NCBI GenBank assembly: GCA_964423645.1
Contig: CAYRFE010000011.1
Span: 1 to 64,000 of the forward strand
Direction: 5' to 3'
From: CAYRFE01 sp964423645 [NCBI: uncultured bacterium]
GTDB lineage: Bacteria; Macinerneyibacteriota; Macinerneyibacteria; Macinerneyibacteriales
DNA length: 64,000 nt
This document shows positions 52,009-60,990 of the stretch, one piece after another; the stretch's first letter is position 1; the number at the start of each line of letters is the position of its first letter. A program made the translations under genes and the position numbers. The notes below the pieces were generated by a model. That model saw only the letters and a list, made by a program, of their open reading frames with translations. It searched no databases and had not been told where the DNA came from.

Positions 52009-53209
52009 ATTACTTGGCAATATCGAATATTCTCGAGGGCTGCATCGGTATTTTGTTGCAGACAGGGAATTTGAGTTTTCATTTACCGACTCATTACCCG
52101 TGAATTTTTTTAATTCCGATTCTTACAGACGCTTATATGTCCACGACGGGATACGATGCTACTTCCCGACTGTATCCCGCGCAATTGACAACAGTCGATT
52201 GGCGGTGACATTTGATGACGGAGGGTATGAAAATTACTCCTTTTTTTTGCGTAATAGTTCTACGACTGCATCGGTAAGTTTTTTTACACGTGCTGCTGAC
52301 GGCTCAATTTCTAAAGAAGCGAAAAATTATTATTTTGACACACGTTTCGGGCGACACAGTGCGACGTTTTTTTTGATCAATCAATCGGTCGAATTTGAAG
52401 CGATTCGCCGCGATACTGTTTTTGCGTATGTTCGATATGGGTTTGAAGGCAACGGATTCGGCGTATCTGCAGACAGAGAGCTTGTTAAACAGCTTGATGG
52501 TGAGATCAATGCACTAGATCATGGTCGATTATTTTATAAAAACATTGCATGTGATATTCGCGGCTTGGAAGGACTAGCGACACTTCGCGGGTCTCTTACG
52601 GCAAAATTTGATTATACGCAATTTAAAACTACGCTGGAAGTCGTGACAATGGGGAACGACATGGATGTGAATTTTAATACCAGTTACATGGGAGCATATA
52701 TTACTCGACAAAGTTTTTATGATTGGCTTGGTGATAATCGAATGCGCTATAATGAAGCGGGATATCGTTATAACGATTACTTTACCGCATATATTCGTCA
52801 TGTTGAAACAATGCGACATGGAAACATTGCGTGTGACAATGACCTTGTAGCAGGGGTGTTATGGTCATATCCCGTACCCCTCACGGAAGAATTTAGTATT
52901 GCATTCGATGGTGATGTGATATCTGATCCTGCCTTTTTTAGTACGGCTCACACATCATTGGTATATTCGAAAGCATTTTTTCAAAATGATCTGAGATGCA
53001 CGGCATTTATTCGGAACAACTTTTCTGCATCGACAGTATATGCGCCATCTTTTATGACCTGGGATGCTTATATCGATGCGCTTTTAATCAGTGCACGGTT
53101 TTTTGTACTCACTGAAAATATATTTCATCATAAGTTTTATGATTACAACGGATACAAAGGGGAAGGTTTCAGAGTAAAATTCGGCTTGAGTTGGACATTT
53201 TATAATTAA
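51926..53209 (+). CDS. Exported, probable outer-membrane beta protein
   Basis: About 427 residues, overlapping the PHP gene by 83 bases in another frame. The N-terminus (KKTILNLLLVMCVIASTFAQ) is a clear signal peptide with cleavage after FAQ. The mature part is rich in alternating aromatic and polar residues and Asp-Tyr pairs and ends FGLSWTFYN, which suggests a beta-barrel or beta-helical outer-membrane protein. No family recognised. The start is uncertain: ATG at 51926 or GTG at 51905; GGGAGGG lies too close to the latter and 22 bases from the former. Confidence 0.7.
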   Translation: MHSVAKKTILNLLLVMCVIASTFAQESELLGNIEYSRGLHRYFVADREFEFSFTDSLPVNFFNSDSYRRLYVHDGIRCYFPTVSRAIDNSRLAVTFDDGGYENYSFFLRNSSTTASVSFFTRAADGSISKEAKNYYFDTRFGRHSATFFLINQSVEFEAIRRDTVFAYVRYGFEGNGFGVSADRELVKQLDGEINALDHGRLFYKNIACDIRGLEGLATLRGSLTAKFDYTQFKTTLEVVTMGNDMDVNFNTSYMGAYITRQSFYDWLGDNRMRYNEAGYRYNDYFTAYIRHVETMRHGNIACDNDLVAGVLWSYPVPLTEEFSIAFDGDVISDPAFFSTAHTSLVYSKAFFQNDLRCTAFIRNNFSASTVYAPSFMTWDAYIDALLISARFFVLTENIFHHKFYDYNGYKGEGFRVKFGLSWTFYN

Positions 53210-53246
53210 ATTTATTCTTACTATGGATATTCTGTGTATTTTCCCC

Positions 53247-53274
53247 TTGAAAAGATTCTAAAAGCCGCTATTAT
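53247..53274 (+). promoter_or_regulatory. Promoter of secDF
   Basis: TTGAAA (53247-53252), 16-bp spacer, TATTAT (53269-53274), and AAAGGAG before the secD ATG. Confidence 0.65.
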
Positions 53275-53318
53275 GGCTTCAAGAATTTCGAAAAAATCTT
53301 TGTAAAGGAGTGAACATA

Positions 53319-54728
53319 ATGAAACGTGTAGAAAATTGGAAATGGTTTGTTATTGTTGCGACAGTATTAATTGCTGCCATGCTTGCGTTGCCTACGTCCG
53401 GTTTGCTCGATAAACTTCCGGAAAACGTGCGTAAAAAACTTCCTCGAAAAGTCAATCTCGGTCTCGATTTGCAAGGAGGTATGCATGTCGTGCTTGAAGC
53501 GGACATACCTGCACTTCAAAGCAAAATGGCTGAGTCCGGCGAGAAAGTTACCGATGAACTCATCAAAGAAAAAATGGATCAAGCGCTTTCGGTCATTCGA
53601 AATCGTATTGATAAGTTTGGTGTTACCGAGCCGACCATTCAGCGGGAAGGGAAATCACGTATCGTCATTGAGTTGCCCGGCGTAAAAGATCCTCAGCGTG
53701 TACTTGAGTTGGTAGGAAAAACGGCGTATTTGGAATTCAAACTTGTCGCTGATGTTCCTGCTTCCGATTATATTGATGAAAAAGGTGAGCGTATCCCCGG
53801 GAAAGTATTGCCGGAGAATATGTCCATTCATTATATGCGTGACAAAAAGACCGGTCAATTGGTGACACCGTTGGTCATCCGTAAGGATGTCGTTGTACCC
53901 GGTAGCGAGCTTCAGAATGTCTACGCACGTCCCAATCAGAATGCGGTGGGATATGTTGTTGACTTTACCTTAAAAACCGAAGGTGCGAAGAAATTCGCAC
54001 AAATCACCGGTCAATATAAAGGGAGAATGCTTGCGATCGTACTTGATGACGTCGTAATGTCAGCCCCGCGTATTAATTCAGAGATCCCAAACGGACAAGC
54101 GTACATTGAAGGTAATTTTCAACAAGAAGAAGCATTGGATTTAGCTCTTGTCCTGAGAACCGGTGCGCTCCCCGTGCCGTTGAAAATTGCCGAGAATCGC
54201 ACCGTCGGTGCATCTTTGGGAAGTGATTCGGTGCGCGACGGATTAAAATCGATTTTATGGGGTTTTATAGCAGTCATGATATTTATGGTTTTTTATTATA
54301 AAAAGAGCGGTTTTATTGCAGATTTTGCAGTTGTTTTGAATGTTATTATAACGGTCGCCGTAATGGTTTTGTTTGGAGGAACACTCACTTTACCGGGTAT
54401 GGCAGGTATGGTGCTTACCATGGGTATGGCAGTTGATGCGAATGTTCTGATCTATGAACGTATCAAAGAGGAATTGCAGACAGGGAAAAGTGTCGGAAAA
54501 GCAGTGGAAAATGGTTTTGATCGTGCCTTTATTACGATATTGGACTCAAATCTTACGACAATTATTACGGGCGTAATATTATATAATCTTGGAACAGGGC
54601 CAGTTCGCGGATTCGCCGTGACTATGATGATCGGTATACTGGCGAGTATGTTTACGGCAGTATTCGTATCTCGTGCGATATTCACTGCGATGCTGTATAA
54701 AAAACAAACAGGCTCTTTGAGCATCTGA
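53319..54728 (+). CDS. secD: Protein translocase subunit SecD
   Basis: A 469-residue inner-membrane RND-type protein using the proton gradient to pull exported proteins through SecYEG. Transmembrane helix 1 (about 10-27), periplasmic P1 domain starting LGLDLQGGMHVVLEAD (about 49-64), then five C-terminal helices with GMAVDANVLIYERIKEEL, which includes the functional Asp. I chose the ATG at 53319, eight bases after GGAG; a GTG nine bases upstream overlaps the ribosome binding site. secF follows. Confidence 0.96.
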   Translation: MKRVENWKWFVIVATVLIAAMLALPTSGLLDKLPENVRKKLPRKVNLGLDLQGGMHVVLEADIPALQSKMAESGEKVTDELIKEKMDQALSVIRNRIDKFGVTEPTIQREGKSRIVIELPGVKDPQRVLELVGKTAYLEFKLVADVPASDYIDEKGERIPGKVLPENMSIHYMRDKKTGQLVTPLVIRKDVVVPGSELQNVYARPNQNAVGYVVDFTLKTEGAKKFAQITGQYKGRMLAIVLDDVVMSAPRINSEIPNGQAYIEGNFQQEEALDLALVLRTGALPVPLKIAENRTVGASLGSDSVRDGLKSILWGFIAVMIFMVFYYKKSGFIADFAVVLNVIITVAVMVLFGGTLTLPGMAGMVLTMGMAVDANVLIYERIKEELQTGKSVGKAVENGFDRAFITILDSNLTTIITGVILYNLGTGPVRGFAVTMMIGILASMFTAVFVSRAIFTAMLYKKQTGSLSI

Positions 54729-54740
54729 GGGGTGAAGCAT

Positions 54741-55634
54741 ATGCAAATGTTAATGAATACGAATATTAATTTTGTGTCGAAAAAAGTTCGCAGGACTGCG
54801 ATGCTTATGTCACTTGTGGTTATTATTATAGGCGCAGTGTTTTTTTTCACGAAGGGCATTAATTTGAGTATCGACTTTACCGGAGGAAATATTCTTCAGT
54901 ATAAATTTATCTCGGAAGTGAAAATTGAAGAAATGCGTAATGAATTACAGGGCAAGGGTTTAAAGACAATTACCTTGCAAAATTTCGGTGATAGTAATGA
55001 TGAACTGCTCATTCGTATCGGATCTGATGAGGAAACCGAAACCATTAAGATGTATTTGACGCAAAAATATCCGGGTTTGGAATTACGCCGTGAAGAAAAA
55101 GTGGGTCCGTCGATCGGATCTGATCTGCGTCGTCAAGCGGTGTGGGCAATTATATTTTCTTGGTTGGGAATTCTTCTTTATGTCGCATGGAGGTTTGAAT
55201 CCAAATTTGGAGTGGGTGCAATCATTGCACTTGTACATGATGTGTTAATCGTTGTTGCGGTTTTTGTTATATTGGGCTTAGAGTTTAACTCAACTGTGCT
55301 CGCAGCAATTTTGACTATCATCGGATATTCGATTAATGACACGATTGTAATATTTGATCGAATTCGTGAGATGATGCATTTGGAGAAACCACGATCCGAC
55401 GATCATTTGTTGGCAGTCATCAACAAGGCTATAAATACAACGTTATCAAGAACAATTATTACGTCTTTGACTACTCTTTTAGTAGTTTTGATTTTATTCT
55501 TTTTCGGTGGAGATGTACTTCATAATTTTGCATTTGCAATGTTAATTGGCATAATTGCAGGAGTATACTCTACTATTTTTATTGCAACTCCGGTTATGAT
55601 CGAATTGAAAATGCGTGTTCTTTTAAAAGACTAA
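54741..55634 (+). CDS. secF: Protein translocase subunit SecF
   Basis: A 297-residue partner of SecD with six membrane helices. The periplasmic domain begins LSIDFTGGNILQYKF, and the helix-4 motif GYSINDTIVIFDRIREMM is diagnostic. The ATG at 54741 has GAGGGG eight bases upstream; a GTG at 54732 is possible but badly spaced. A terminator follows the stop. Confidence 0.96.
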   Translation: MQMLMNTNINFVSKKVRRTAMLMSLVVIIIGAVFFFTKGINLSIDFTGGNILQYKFISEVKIEEMRNELQGKGLKTITLQNFGDSNDELLIRIGSDEETETIKMYLTQKYPGLELRREEKVGPSIGSDLRRQAVWAIIFSWLGILLYVAWRFESKFGVGAIIALVHDVLIVVAVFVILGLEFNSTVLAAILTIIGYSINDTIVIFDRIREMMHLEKPRSDDHLLAVINKAINTTLSRTIITSLTTLLVVLILFFFGGDVLHNFAFAMLIGIIAGVYSTIFIATPVMIELKMRVLLKD

Positions 55635-55641
55635 TTGCGAA

Positions 55642-55667
55642 AAGCGCCTTTCGGGGCGCTTTTTTTT
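55642..55667 (+). terminator. Rho-independent terminator after secF
   Basis: AAGCGCC (55642-55648) pairs with GGCGCTT (55655-55661), followed by a run of T. Confidence 0.9.
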
Positions 55668-55690
55668 AACAAGACGGCGGTACAACGGGA

Positions 55691-57622
55691 ATGCAGTATT
55701 TATGGGAAGTCAAACATCATGATGAAAAACATGCCGAGGATTTGCAAAAAACCTATGCGGTTCATCCTATAATCGCTCGTATACTGGCAAACCGTGAGGA
55801 ACGTATAGGGAATATTGAAGAATTTTTAAACCCTGACATTGAAAAACTGTTTGATCCGTTTTTGTTGCATGATTGCGAAAAAGCAGTTCTGCTGATCAAA
55901 AATGCCATTGCAGAAGGAAAGAAGTTTTGTATATATGGTGATTATGATGTCGATGGTGTGACCTCAACGGTCGTGATGATCACGATATTACGACAAATGG
56001 GTGCCCATGCGTCATGGTATATACCGAATCGCCTGGACGAGGGATACGGGTTGACCTGTGAAAGCATCGAATTTCTCGCATCAGAACAGGTGGATGTTCT
56101 GATTACGGTTGATTGCGGTATATCAGATATCGATGCCGTGCAAAGTGCGGTCGATAAGGGTATTACCGTTATCATTACCGATCACCATATACCTCATAGC
56201 GTTTTACCGAATGCTCACGCGATCGTAAACCCGAAAATGGGGGATTATCCCTTTAAAGACCTTGCCGGAGTCGGTGTCGCATATAAACTTGCATCGGCAC
56301 TTTTGGGAGAACAACCGCGTGAATTGCTTGACCTTGTGGCAGTGGGAACTGTTGCAGATGTCGTGCCGTTGCTTTCCGAGAACAGAGCGATTGTTCGCTA
56401 CGGTCTAAGCCACGTGACAAATAAAGCGTTACGCTTTTTGGTCACCCAAGTAAATAACAATAAACCGCTCACACCTGATGATGTCGGTTTTAAGATCGCA
56501 CCGCGGATCAATGCAGTCGGTCGTTTGGGGCATGCGAATGATGCGGTGAGAATGCTTTTTGAAGGGGATGAATCGCTCATTTCAGAGTGGGCTCGCACGT
56601 TAGAACAGCTCAATACGCAACGTCGTGCCATTGAAGAGGAAATATATCGTGAGGCATGTGAGACAATCAGTGCATTACCGAAAGAAGAGACCTTCGTATT
56701 GGTTCTTGGCGGTGATTCATGGCATTCGGGAGTAATCGGTATCGTTGCATCACGTATTGCTGAACATTATAACAGACCGGTACTTCTTATGAATACATTA
56801 GAGGAGTATGCGCGCGGGTCAGGTAGAAGTATTACGAGTATCCATTTATATGATATGGTGAAGTCCCATGAATCACTTTTTGAAAGAGTCGGCGGGCATA
56901 AACATGCAGTAGGATTTACCTTAAAGAAAGAAAATATCCCCTTGTTGCGCTCTTCGTTAAATTCGTATTTTAAAGAACATTATTCGATGAAAGATATTAT
57001 TCCTGTGCTGAATGCGGATACTGAAGCGGAAATGGAAGAACTCGATAAACAGTATTTTACGGATCTACAACGACTTGCGCCTTTTGGCTACATGAATCCT
57101 AAGCCGGTACTTATTATCCATGAAGCGTATGCACCTCAAGGTTTTTCAATCGCCGCTGAACGTCATTTAAGGGGCTCATTGACGAATGGAAATGTCAATC
57201 TCTCCTGTATCGGTTTTGACATGGCTCATCACGTGCTCAAACTGTCTAAACATGTAGATATTGCCGGTGCTGTGGAGATCTCAACATTTGACGGACTACC
57301 GCAGATTAAAATTAGAGATATTCGTAACCATATTCGCAACCTGGCGAGTGTTGAGCGAGAAACGATGGAGCGTATCTATCGATTACTCAAATCATGCGCA
57401 CCGCTCACGAGGACAGAATTTACGTATAAAGTGTATGAAAAGTGTCGCAATGATCTGATATATGTAGACTGGATTTTGTTGGTCTTTGAAGAGTTGGAAT
57501 ATATTCATGCCATCGGGGAACGTATCGAAATTAATACTGATATTTCGTCGGAAAATAAAAAAAGCGATGCGTTATTTGAATCTTCTGCATATCGATATGT
57601 TATAAAAAATACGTTGCGTTGA
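55691..57622 (+). CDS. recJ: Single-stranded-DNA-specific exonuclease RecJ
   Basis: A 643-residue 5'-3' exonuclease of the DHH superfamily, for recombination and mismatch repair. Motif I FCIYGDYDVDGVTST (about 77-91), motif II VDCGISDIDA, motif III ITDHHIPH with the DHH residues, and the DHHA1 motif GGHKHAVGF. An OB-like domain follows, then a C-terminal extension of about 80 residues (SVERETMERIYRLLK onward) with a helical winged appearance. Full length. Confidence 0.95.
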   Translation: MQYLWEVKHHDEKHAEDLQKTYAVHPIIARILANREERIGNIEEFLNPDIEKLFDPFLLHDCEKAVLLIKNAIAEGKKFCIYGDYDVDGVTSTVVMITILRQMGAHASWYIPNRLDEGYGLTCESIEFLASEQVDVLITVDCGISDIDAVQSAVDKGITVIITDHHIPHSVLPNAHAIVNPKMGDYPFKDLAGVGVAYKLASALLGEQPRELLDLVAVGTVADVVPLLSENRAIVRYGLSHVTNKALRFLVTQVNNNKPLTPDDVGFKIAPRINAVGRLGHANDAVRMLFEGDESLISEWARTLEQLNTQRRAIEEEIYREACETISALPKEETFVLVLGGDSWHSGVIGIVASRIAEHYNRPVLLMNTLEEYARGSGRSITSIHLYDMVKSHESLFERVGGHKHAVGFTLKKENIPLLRSSLNSYFKEHYSMKDIIPVLNADTEAEMEELDKQYFTDLQRLAPFGYMNPKPVLIIHEAYAPQGFSIAAERHLRGSLTNGNVNLSCIGFDMAHHVLKLSKHVDIAGAVEISTFDGLPQIKIRDIRNHIRNLASVERETMERIYRLLKSCAPLTRTEFTYKVYEKCRNDLIYVDWILLVFEELEYIHAIGERIEINTDISSENKKSDALFESSAYRYVIKNTLR

Positions 57623-57735
57623 TCATAACGCACGCAATAATTCAAAATGACGTACCCTTTCTCTGCGATCATCGTATCTTTATTTTGAATGTAGCGATAA
57701 ATTTAGTTATCAAGACCTTTGTAAAACTACCATTT

Positions 57736-57939
57736 TTTTAATCTAAATGGGTCAAATTCCCCGAAGCTTGCTTCGGCTTTGCTATTATAGTTTTGTTATT
57801 ATAAGGGGTGTGGGGACGAAGTCCCCACTATATTAGAAAATAAGCCCCTCCCAAATTCAAAGGGAGGGGTTTGGGGTGGGCAAACAAATATAGTATTTTT
57901 TGGTGAGATACCCCGTAGCTTGCTGCGGGGTAGTTCATT
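57736..57939 (+). repeat. Family A repeat, full copy
   Basis: Nearly identical to 4195-4399 and 36241-36444, with one change in the last hairpin region (TGGTGAGATACCCCG). It lies about 115 bases downstream of recJ. Confidence 0.92.
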
Positions 57940-58339
57940 ATGTGCTCCTCCCTCTTTTTAGAAAATAAAGATAATGTGGAAATTTTGAATTTTGCAAAGT
58001 TCGGTACATAGTGAGAGAGTATTGTGGAATCAATGAGTAAAGATCTATGCAGCAAACAAATGGGTCTCGTATTTATTTTGTTCACCCGATACAAAGCGAT
58101 GCAAGCTCGCTTATATAACCGCACAGCGATCGCAACTGTACAGGGGCGGAGGAAGCGCCACAAAAAATGGTGCTGATCCAAACGCTATAATGTGCGGGAA
58201 AATGCTCTTGTGAATATAAGAATCACATTGTGAATGAATGTATGAAATCGACACGCTCACGGTCTTATTGTCACATGTTGCAGAGAGTGATTCTCGCAAC
58301 AGCCTTCACAATGCATTGGTCGTATGAGGTGTTTTTAAC
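57940..58339. other. 400 bp without a recognised gene
   Basis: No ORF with a ribosome binding site, no tRNA and no convincing RNA gene. A short GGGGCGGAGGAAGCGCC hairpin (58142-58158) caught my eye, but it lacks the other features of the signal recognition particle RNA. The end of the stretch leads into the DUF177 promoter. Confidence 0.5.
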
Positions 58340-58368
58340 TTGACAAGGGGGGAGTCGGGTTATATAGT
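58340..58368 (+). promoter_or_regulatory. Strong promoter giving a leaderless DUF177 transcript
   Basis: TTGACA (58340-58345), 17-bp spacer, TATAGT (58363-58368). The ATG of the next gene is at 58377, eight bases after the -10 box, so transcription should start at or within two bases of the start codon. Confidence 0.75.
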
Positions 58369-58376
58369 TTCGCAAT

Positions 58377-58883
58377 ATGAGACTTGACCTGAGGACATCT
58401 ATTCACCACCCCGGTCACTATGAGGGGCATGCGGATGCGAGTATTGAAGAAGTACATTTGCCGGTCGCATATGATTTCAGCGTGAAGCGGCGTGCAGGTG
58501 GATATGTACTTGACGGAACGCTTTCAATAGTGTATAACCTTCTCTGCGCCCGTTGCCTGAAGCCATTTTCGCGGAGCGAAACGGTTCCGTTGCATGTTGT
58601 ATTAATGAGTAATATGCATGAAGATGCTCAGACAATCGCAGATGAAGATGAAGATATAGTGTATTATGAGAATGAAGAAGAGGTGGATTTGACGGAATAC
58701 TTGCAGGGAGAAGTGCTCCTTGGAGTGCCGTCGAAGGCAGTATGTTCGCATACGTGCAAAGGTTTGTGTCCGGTATGCGGCGAAAGCATCGAATCGGAGC
58801 ATTGCACGTGTAAGACGGAACGTATTGATGCCAAATGGGCAAAACTGAATGATATTAAAAGGGAACTTTACGGAGGTGACTGA
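58377..58883 (+). CDS. DUF177/YceD-family protein
   Basis: A 168-residue member of the DUF177 family, linked to 23S rRNA and ribosome assembly and almost always encoded before rpmF. The conserved CARCLKPF (about 55-62) and the C-terminal zinc-type cluster CSHTCKGLCPVCGES (about 125-139) are visible. No Shine-Dalgarno is possible because the promoter abuts the ATG, so translation is probably from a leaderless mRNA. rpmF begins three bases after its stop. Confidence 0.9.
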   Translation: MRLDLRTSIHHPGHYEGHADASIEEVHLPVAYDFSVKRRAGGYVLDGTLSIVYNLLCARCLKPFSRSETVPLHVVLMSNMHEDAQTIADEDEDIVYYENEEEVDLTEYLQGEVLLGVPSKAVCSHTCKGLCPVCGESIESEHCTCKTERIDAKWAKLNDIKRELYGGD

Positions 58884-58886
58884 ATC

Positions 58887-59066
58887 ATGGCAAATCCAAA
58901 ACGCAGAGCGTCAAAACAAAGAAAACATAAACGTAGAACCCATTGGAAGCTGAGTGCTCCTGCTGTCGTAAAATGCGATAATTGCGGTGAAATGAAACGC
59001 CCGCATCGTATTTGCGAAGCATGTGGTTTTTACAACGGCAAGAAAATAATAGCTGTCGGTGAATAA
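58887..59066 (+). CDS. rpmF: 50S ribosomal protein L32
   Basis: A 59-residue basic protein: [20 protein letters not shown] at the start, then two Cys pairs, CDNC (30-33) and CEAC (43-46), forming the L32 zinc finger, and the C-terminal [14 protein letters not shown] lies eleven bases upstream, inside the DUF177 end. Its stop overlaps the fabH start (TAATG). Confidence 0.96.
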   Translation: MANPKRRASKQRKHKRRTHWKLSAPAVVKCDNCGEMKRPHRICEACGFYNGKKIIAVGE

Positions 59067-60061
59067 TGGGCGCGGTAAGAGCGAAAGTAATCGCTACCGG
59101 TTCGTATTTACCTGAAAAAATTCTCACCAATTTTGATCTTGAAAAAATTGTTGATACAACCGATGAATGGATTCGAACTCGTACAGGAATACAGGAACGT
59201 CATATTTCTGCTCCTGATCAAGCTGCATCTGATCTTGCAAAAGAAGCACTTGAACGAGCGTTGAAATCTGCCGGAATGAGTGCAGAGGAACTCGATTTTA
59301 TCATTGTCGCGACAGTTTGTCCGGATACGATGTTTCCTTCTACCGCGTGTATCTTGCAAAACAAAATCGGTGCACGCACTATTCCCGCGCTTGATGTTTC
59401 GGCCGCATGCTCAGGATTTATGTACGGACTGACCGTGGGAAAAGCATTCATTGAGAGCAAGATGTATAAAACAATTGCCGTTATCGGTGTTGAATTGCTT
59501 ACTCGATTCACTGACTGGAAAGATCGTGATACATGCGTGCTTTTCGGTGATGGTGCGGGTGCGGTAATTCTTCAGGCGAATGACAATGATGCTGATACAA
59601 GCGCGATCGTGTCCACACATCTCGCAGCAGACGGCAGTCTGAATCATTTGATCATTAAAGAAGCGGACGGAAGCAGAAATCCTGCTTCGCATGAAACCGT
59701 TGATAAAGGCATGCATTTTATTAAAATGGAAGGCCGAGAGGTGTTTCGTCATGCGGTTCGTTCGATGCTGGCCGTTGCGGTAGAGGCATTGAAGGAAGGT
59801 GATCTTCAACAGTCTGATGTTGATTGGATCATTACGCATCAAGCGAATATACGAATTATTGAATCGCTCGCCGAACGGTTGAGTATACCCAGAGACAGAG
59901 TGTTTGTTAATATCGATAAATGCGGGAATACGTCTGCAGCATCTATCCCCATAGCACTTGACGAAATGAATAGAAAGGGTATGCTTAAAAAGGGCGATGT
60001 TATCCTAACAGCCGCTTTCGGTGGTGGATTGACCTCCGGGTCAGTAATCATAAGGTGGTGA
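59066..60061 (+). CDS. fabH: 3-oxoacyl-ACP synthase III
   Basis: A 331-residue condensing enzyme that starts fatty-acid synthesis from acetyl-CoA and malonyl-ACP. The catalytic triad is visible: Cys in DVSAACSGFMYG (about 113), His in ITHQANIRI (about 256) and Asn in KCGNTSAAS (about 286). N-terminal RTGIQERHI is typical. In many genomes plsX lies between rpmF and fabH; here it is absent and fabH overlaps rpmF by one base. Confidence 0.96.
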   Translation: MGAVRAKVIATGSYLPEKILTNFDLEKIVDTTDEWIRTRTGIQERHISAPDQAASDLAKEALERALKSAGMSAEELDFIIVATVCPDTMFPSTACILQNKIGARTIPALDVSAACSGFMYGLTVGKAFIESKMYKTIAVIGVELLTRFTDWKDRDTCVLFGDGAGAVILQANDNDADTSAIVSTHLAADGSLNHLIIKEADGSRNPASHETVDKGMHFIKMEGREVFRHAVRSMLAVAVEALKEGDLQQSDVDWIITHQANIRIIESLAERLSIPRDRVFVNIDKCGNTSAASIPIALDEMNRKGMLKKGDVILTAAFGGGLTSGSVIIRW

Positions 60062-60066
60062 CGCAT

Positions 60067-60990
60067 ATGACTAAAGCTTTTATTTTTTCAGGTCAGGGTT
60101 CGCAGTATGTCGGTATGGGTAAGGATTTGTATGAGAATTTTCCTGTTTTTCGCAATCTTGTCGAGCACGCGAATCATGTGTTAAAAAGAAATTTACGAAC
60201 GATTGTCTTTGATGGTCCTGAAGATGTGTTGACGATGACCAATAATGCACAACCAGCTTTGTTGACCATGGATTTCGGAGTATTTTCAATTCTGGAAGAA
60301 ATGGGTATGACGCAGGATGCACAATTTGTTGCAGGACACAGCTTGGGGGAATATCCGGCATTGGTTGCCGCAGGTGTTCTATCATTCGAAGATGCACTTT
60401 ATATAGTCAATAAGCGTAGTGAATTAATGGCAGTTGCCGGCGAGGAAGAACCCGGAACGATGGCTGCTATCATGGGACTTGATATGCACTTGATCGCATC
60501 TATTTGCGAAGGGCATGAGATCGATGTCGCAAATTTCAACTATGCCGATCAAATCGTTATTTCCGGAAAAGTTGATAATGTTTTGAAAGCCATGGAAAGC
60601 TGTAAAGAGCGTGGCGCGAAGCGAGCAGTACAGCTCAATGTTTCCGGTGCATTTCATTCACGTTTAATGCAGAGCTCGGGTGCGACATTAGCCGAGACTA
60701 TCATGCAAGTTCCTTTTAATGCGCCGAAGATCCCTGTAGTGATGAATGTAACAGGAGAGCCCGTAAAAGATCCTGATCTTATACGCAGATATTTAATCGC
60801 ACAAGTAAGTTCACCGGTGAAATGGTTGCATAGCATGCAGTATATGGTTGGTCACGGTGTGACGCGTTTTATCGAATGCGGACCGAAGAATGTACTTTCG
60901 GGCATGGTGCGTCGTATTGACGGCAATGTAGAAGCATTCTCAACAGATACCATTTCGACGATAAAAAGTCTCGCGGAGGTGCTTGTATGA
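60067..60990 (+). CDS. fabD: Malonyl-CoA:ACP transacylase
   Basis: A 307-residue transacylase loading malonyl groups onto acyl carrier protein. FIFSGQGSQYVGMGKDLY opens the protein, the nucleophilic Ser is in VAGHSLGEYPAL (about residue 92), and the His is in VSGAFHSRLM (about 200). I preferred the ATG at 60067 over two GTG codons at 60055 and 60058, which lie on the AAGGTGG ribosome binding site. It overlaps fabG by four bases. Confidence 0.95.
   Translation: MTKAFIFSGQGSQYVGMGKDLYENFPVFRNLVEHANHVLKRNLRTIVFDGPEDVLTMTNNAQPALLTMDFGVFSILEEMGMTQDAQFVAGHSLGEYPALVAAGVLSFEDALYIVNKRSELMAVAGEEEPGTMAAIMGLDMHLIASICEGHEIDVANFNYADQIVISGKVDNVLKAMESCKERGAKRAVQLNVSGAFHSRLMQSSGATLAETIMQVPFNAPKIPVVMNVTGEPVKDPDLIRRYLIAQVSSPVKWLHSMQYMVGHGVTRFIECGPKNVLSGMVRRIDGNVEAFSTDTISTIKSLAEVLV

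Noticed and set aside
58142-58158. Signal recognition particle RNA
   Set aside because: GGCGGAGGAAGCGCC superficially resembles the apical SRP loop, but the GGTC...GGAAGGAAGCAG pattern and surrounding stem are absent.
57828-58181. A 117-codon ORF on the minus strand after recJ
   Set aside because: It runs through a family A repeat, has no ribosome binding site, and has low-complexity composition.
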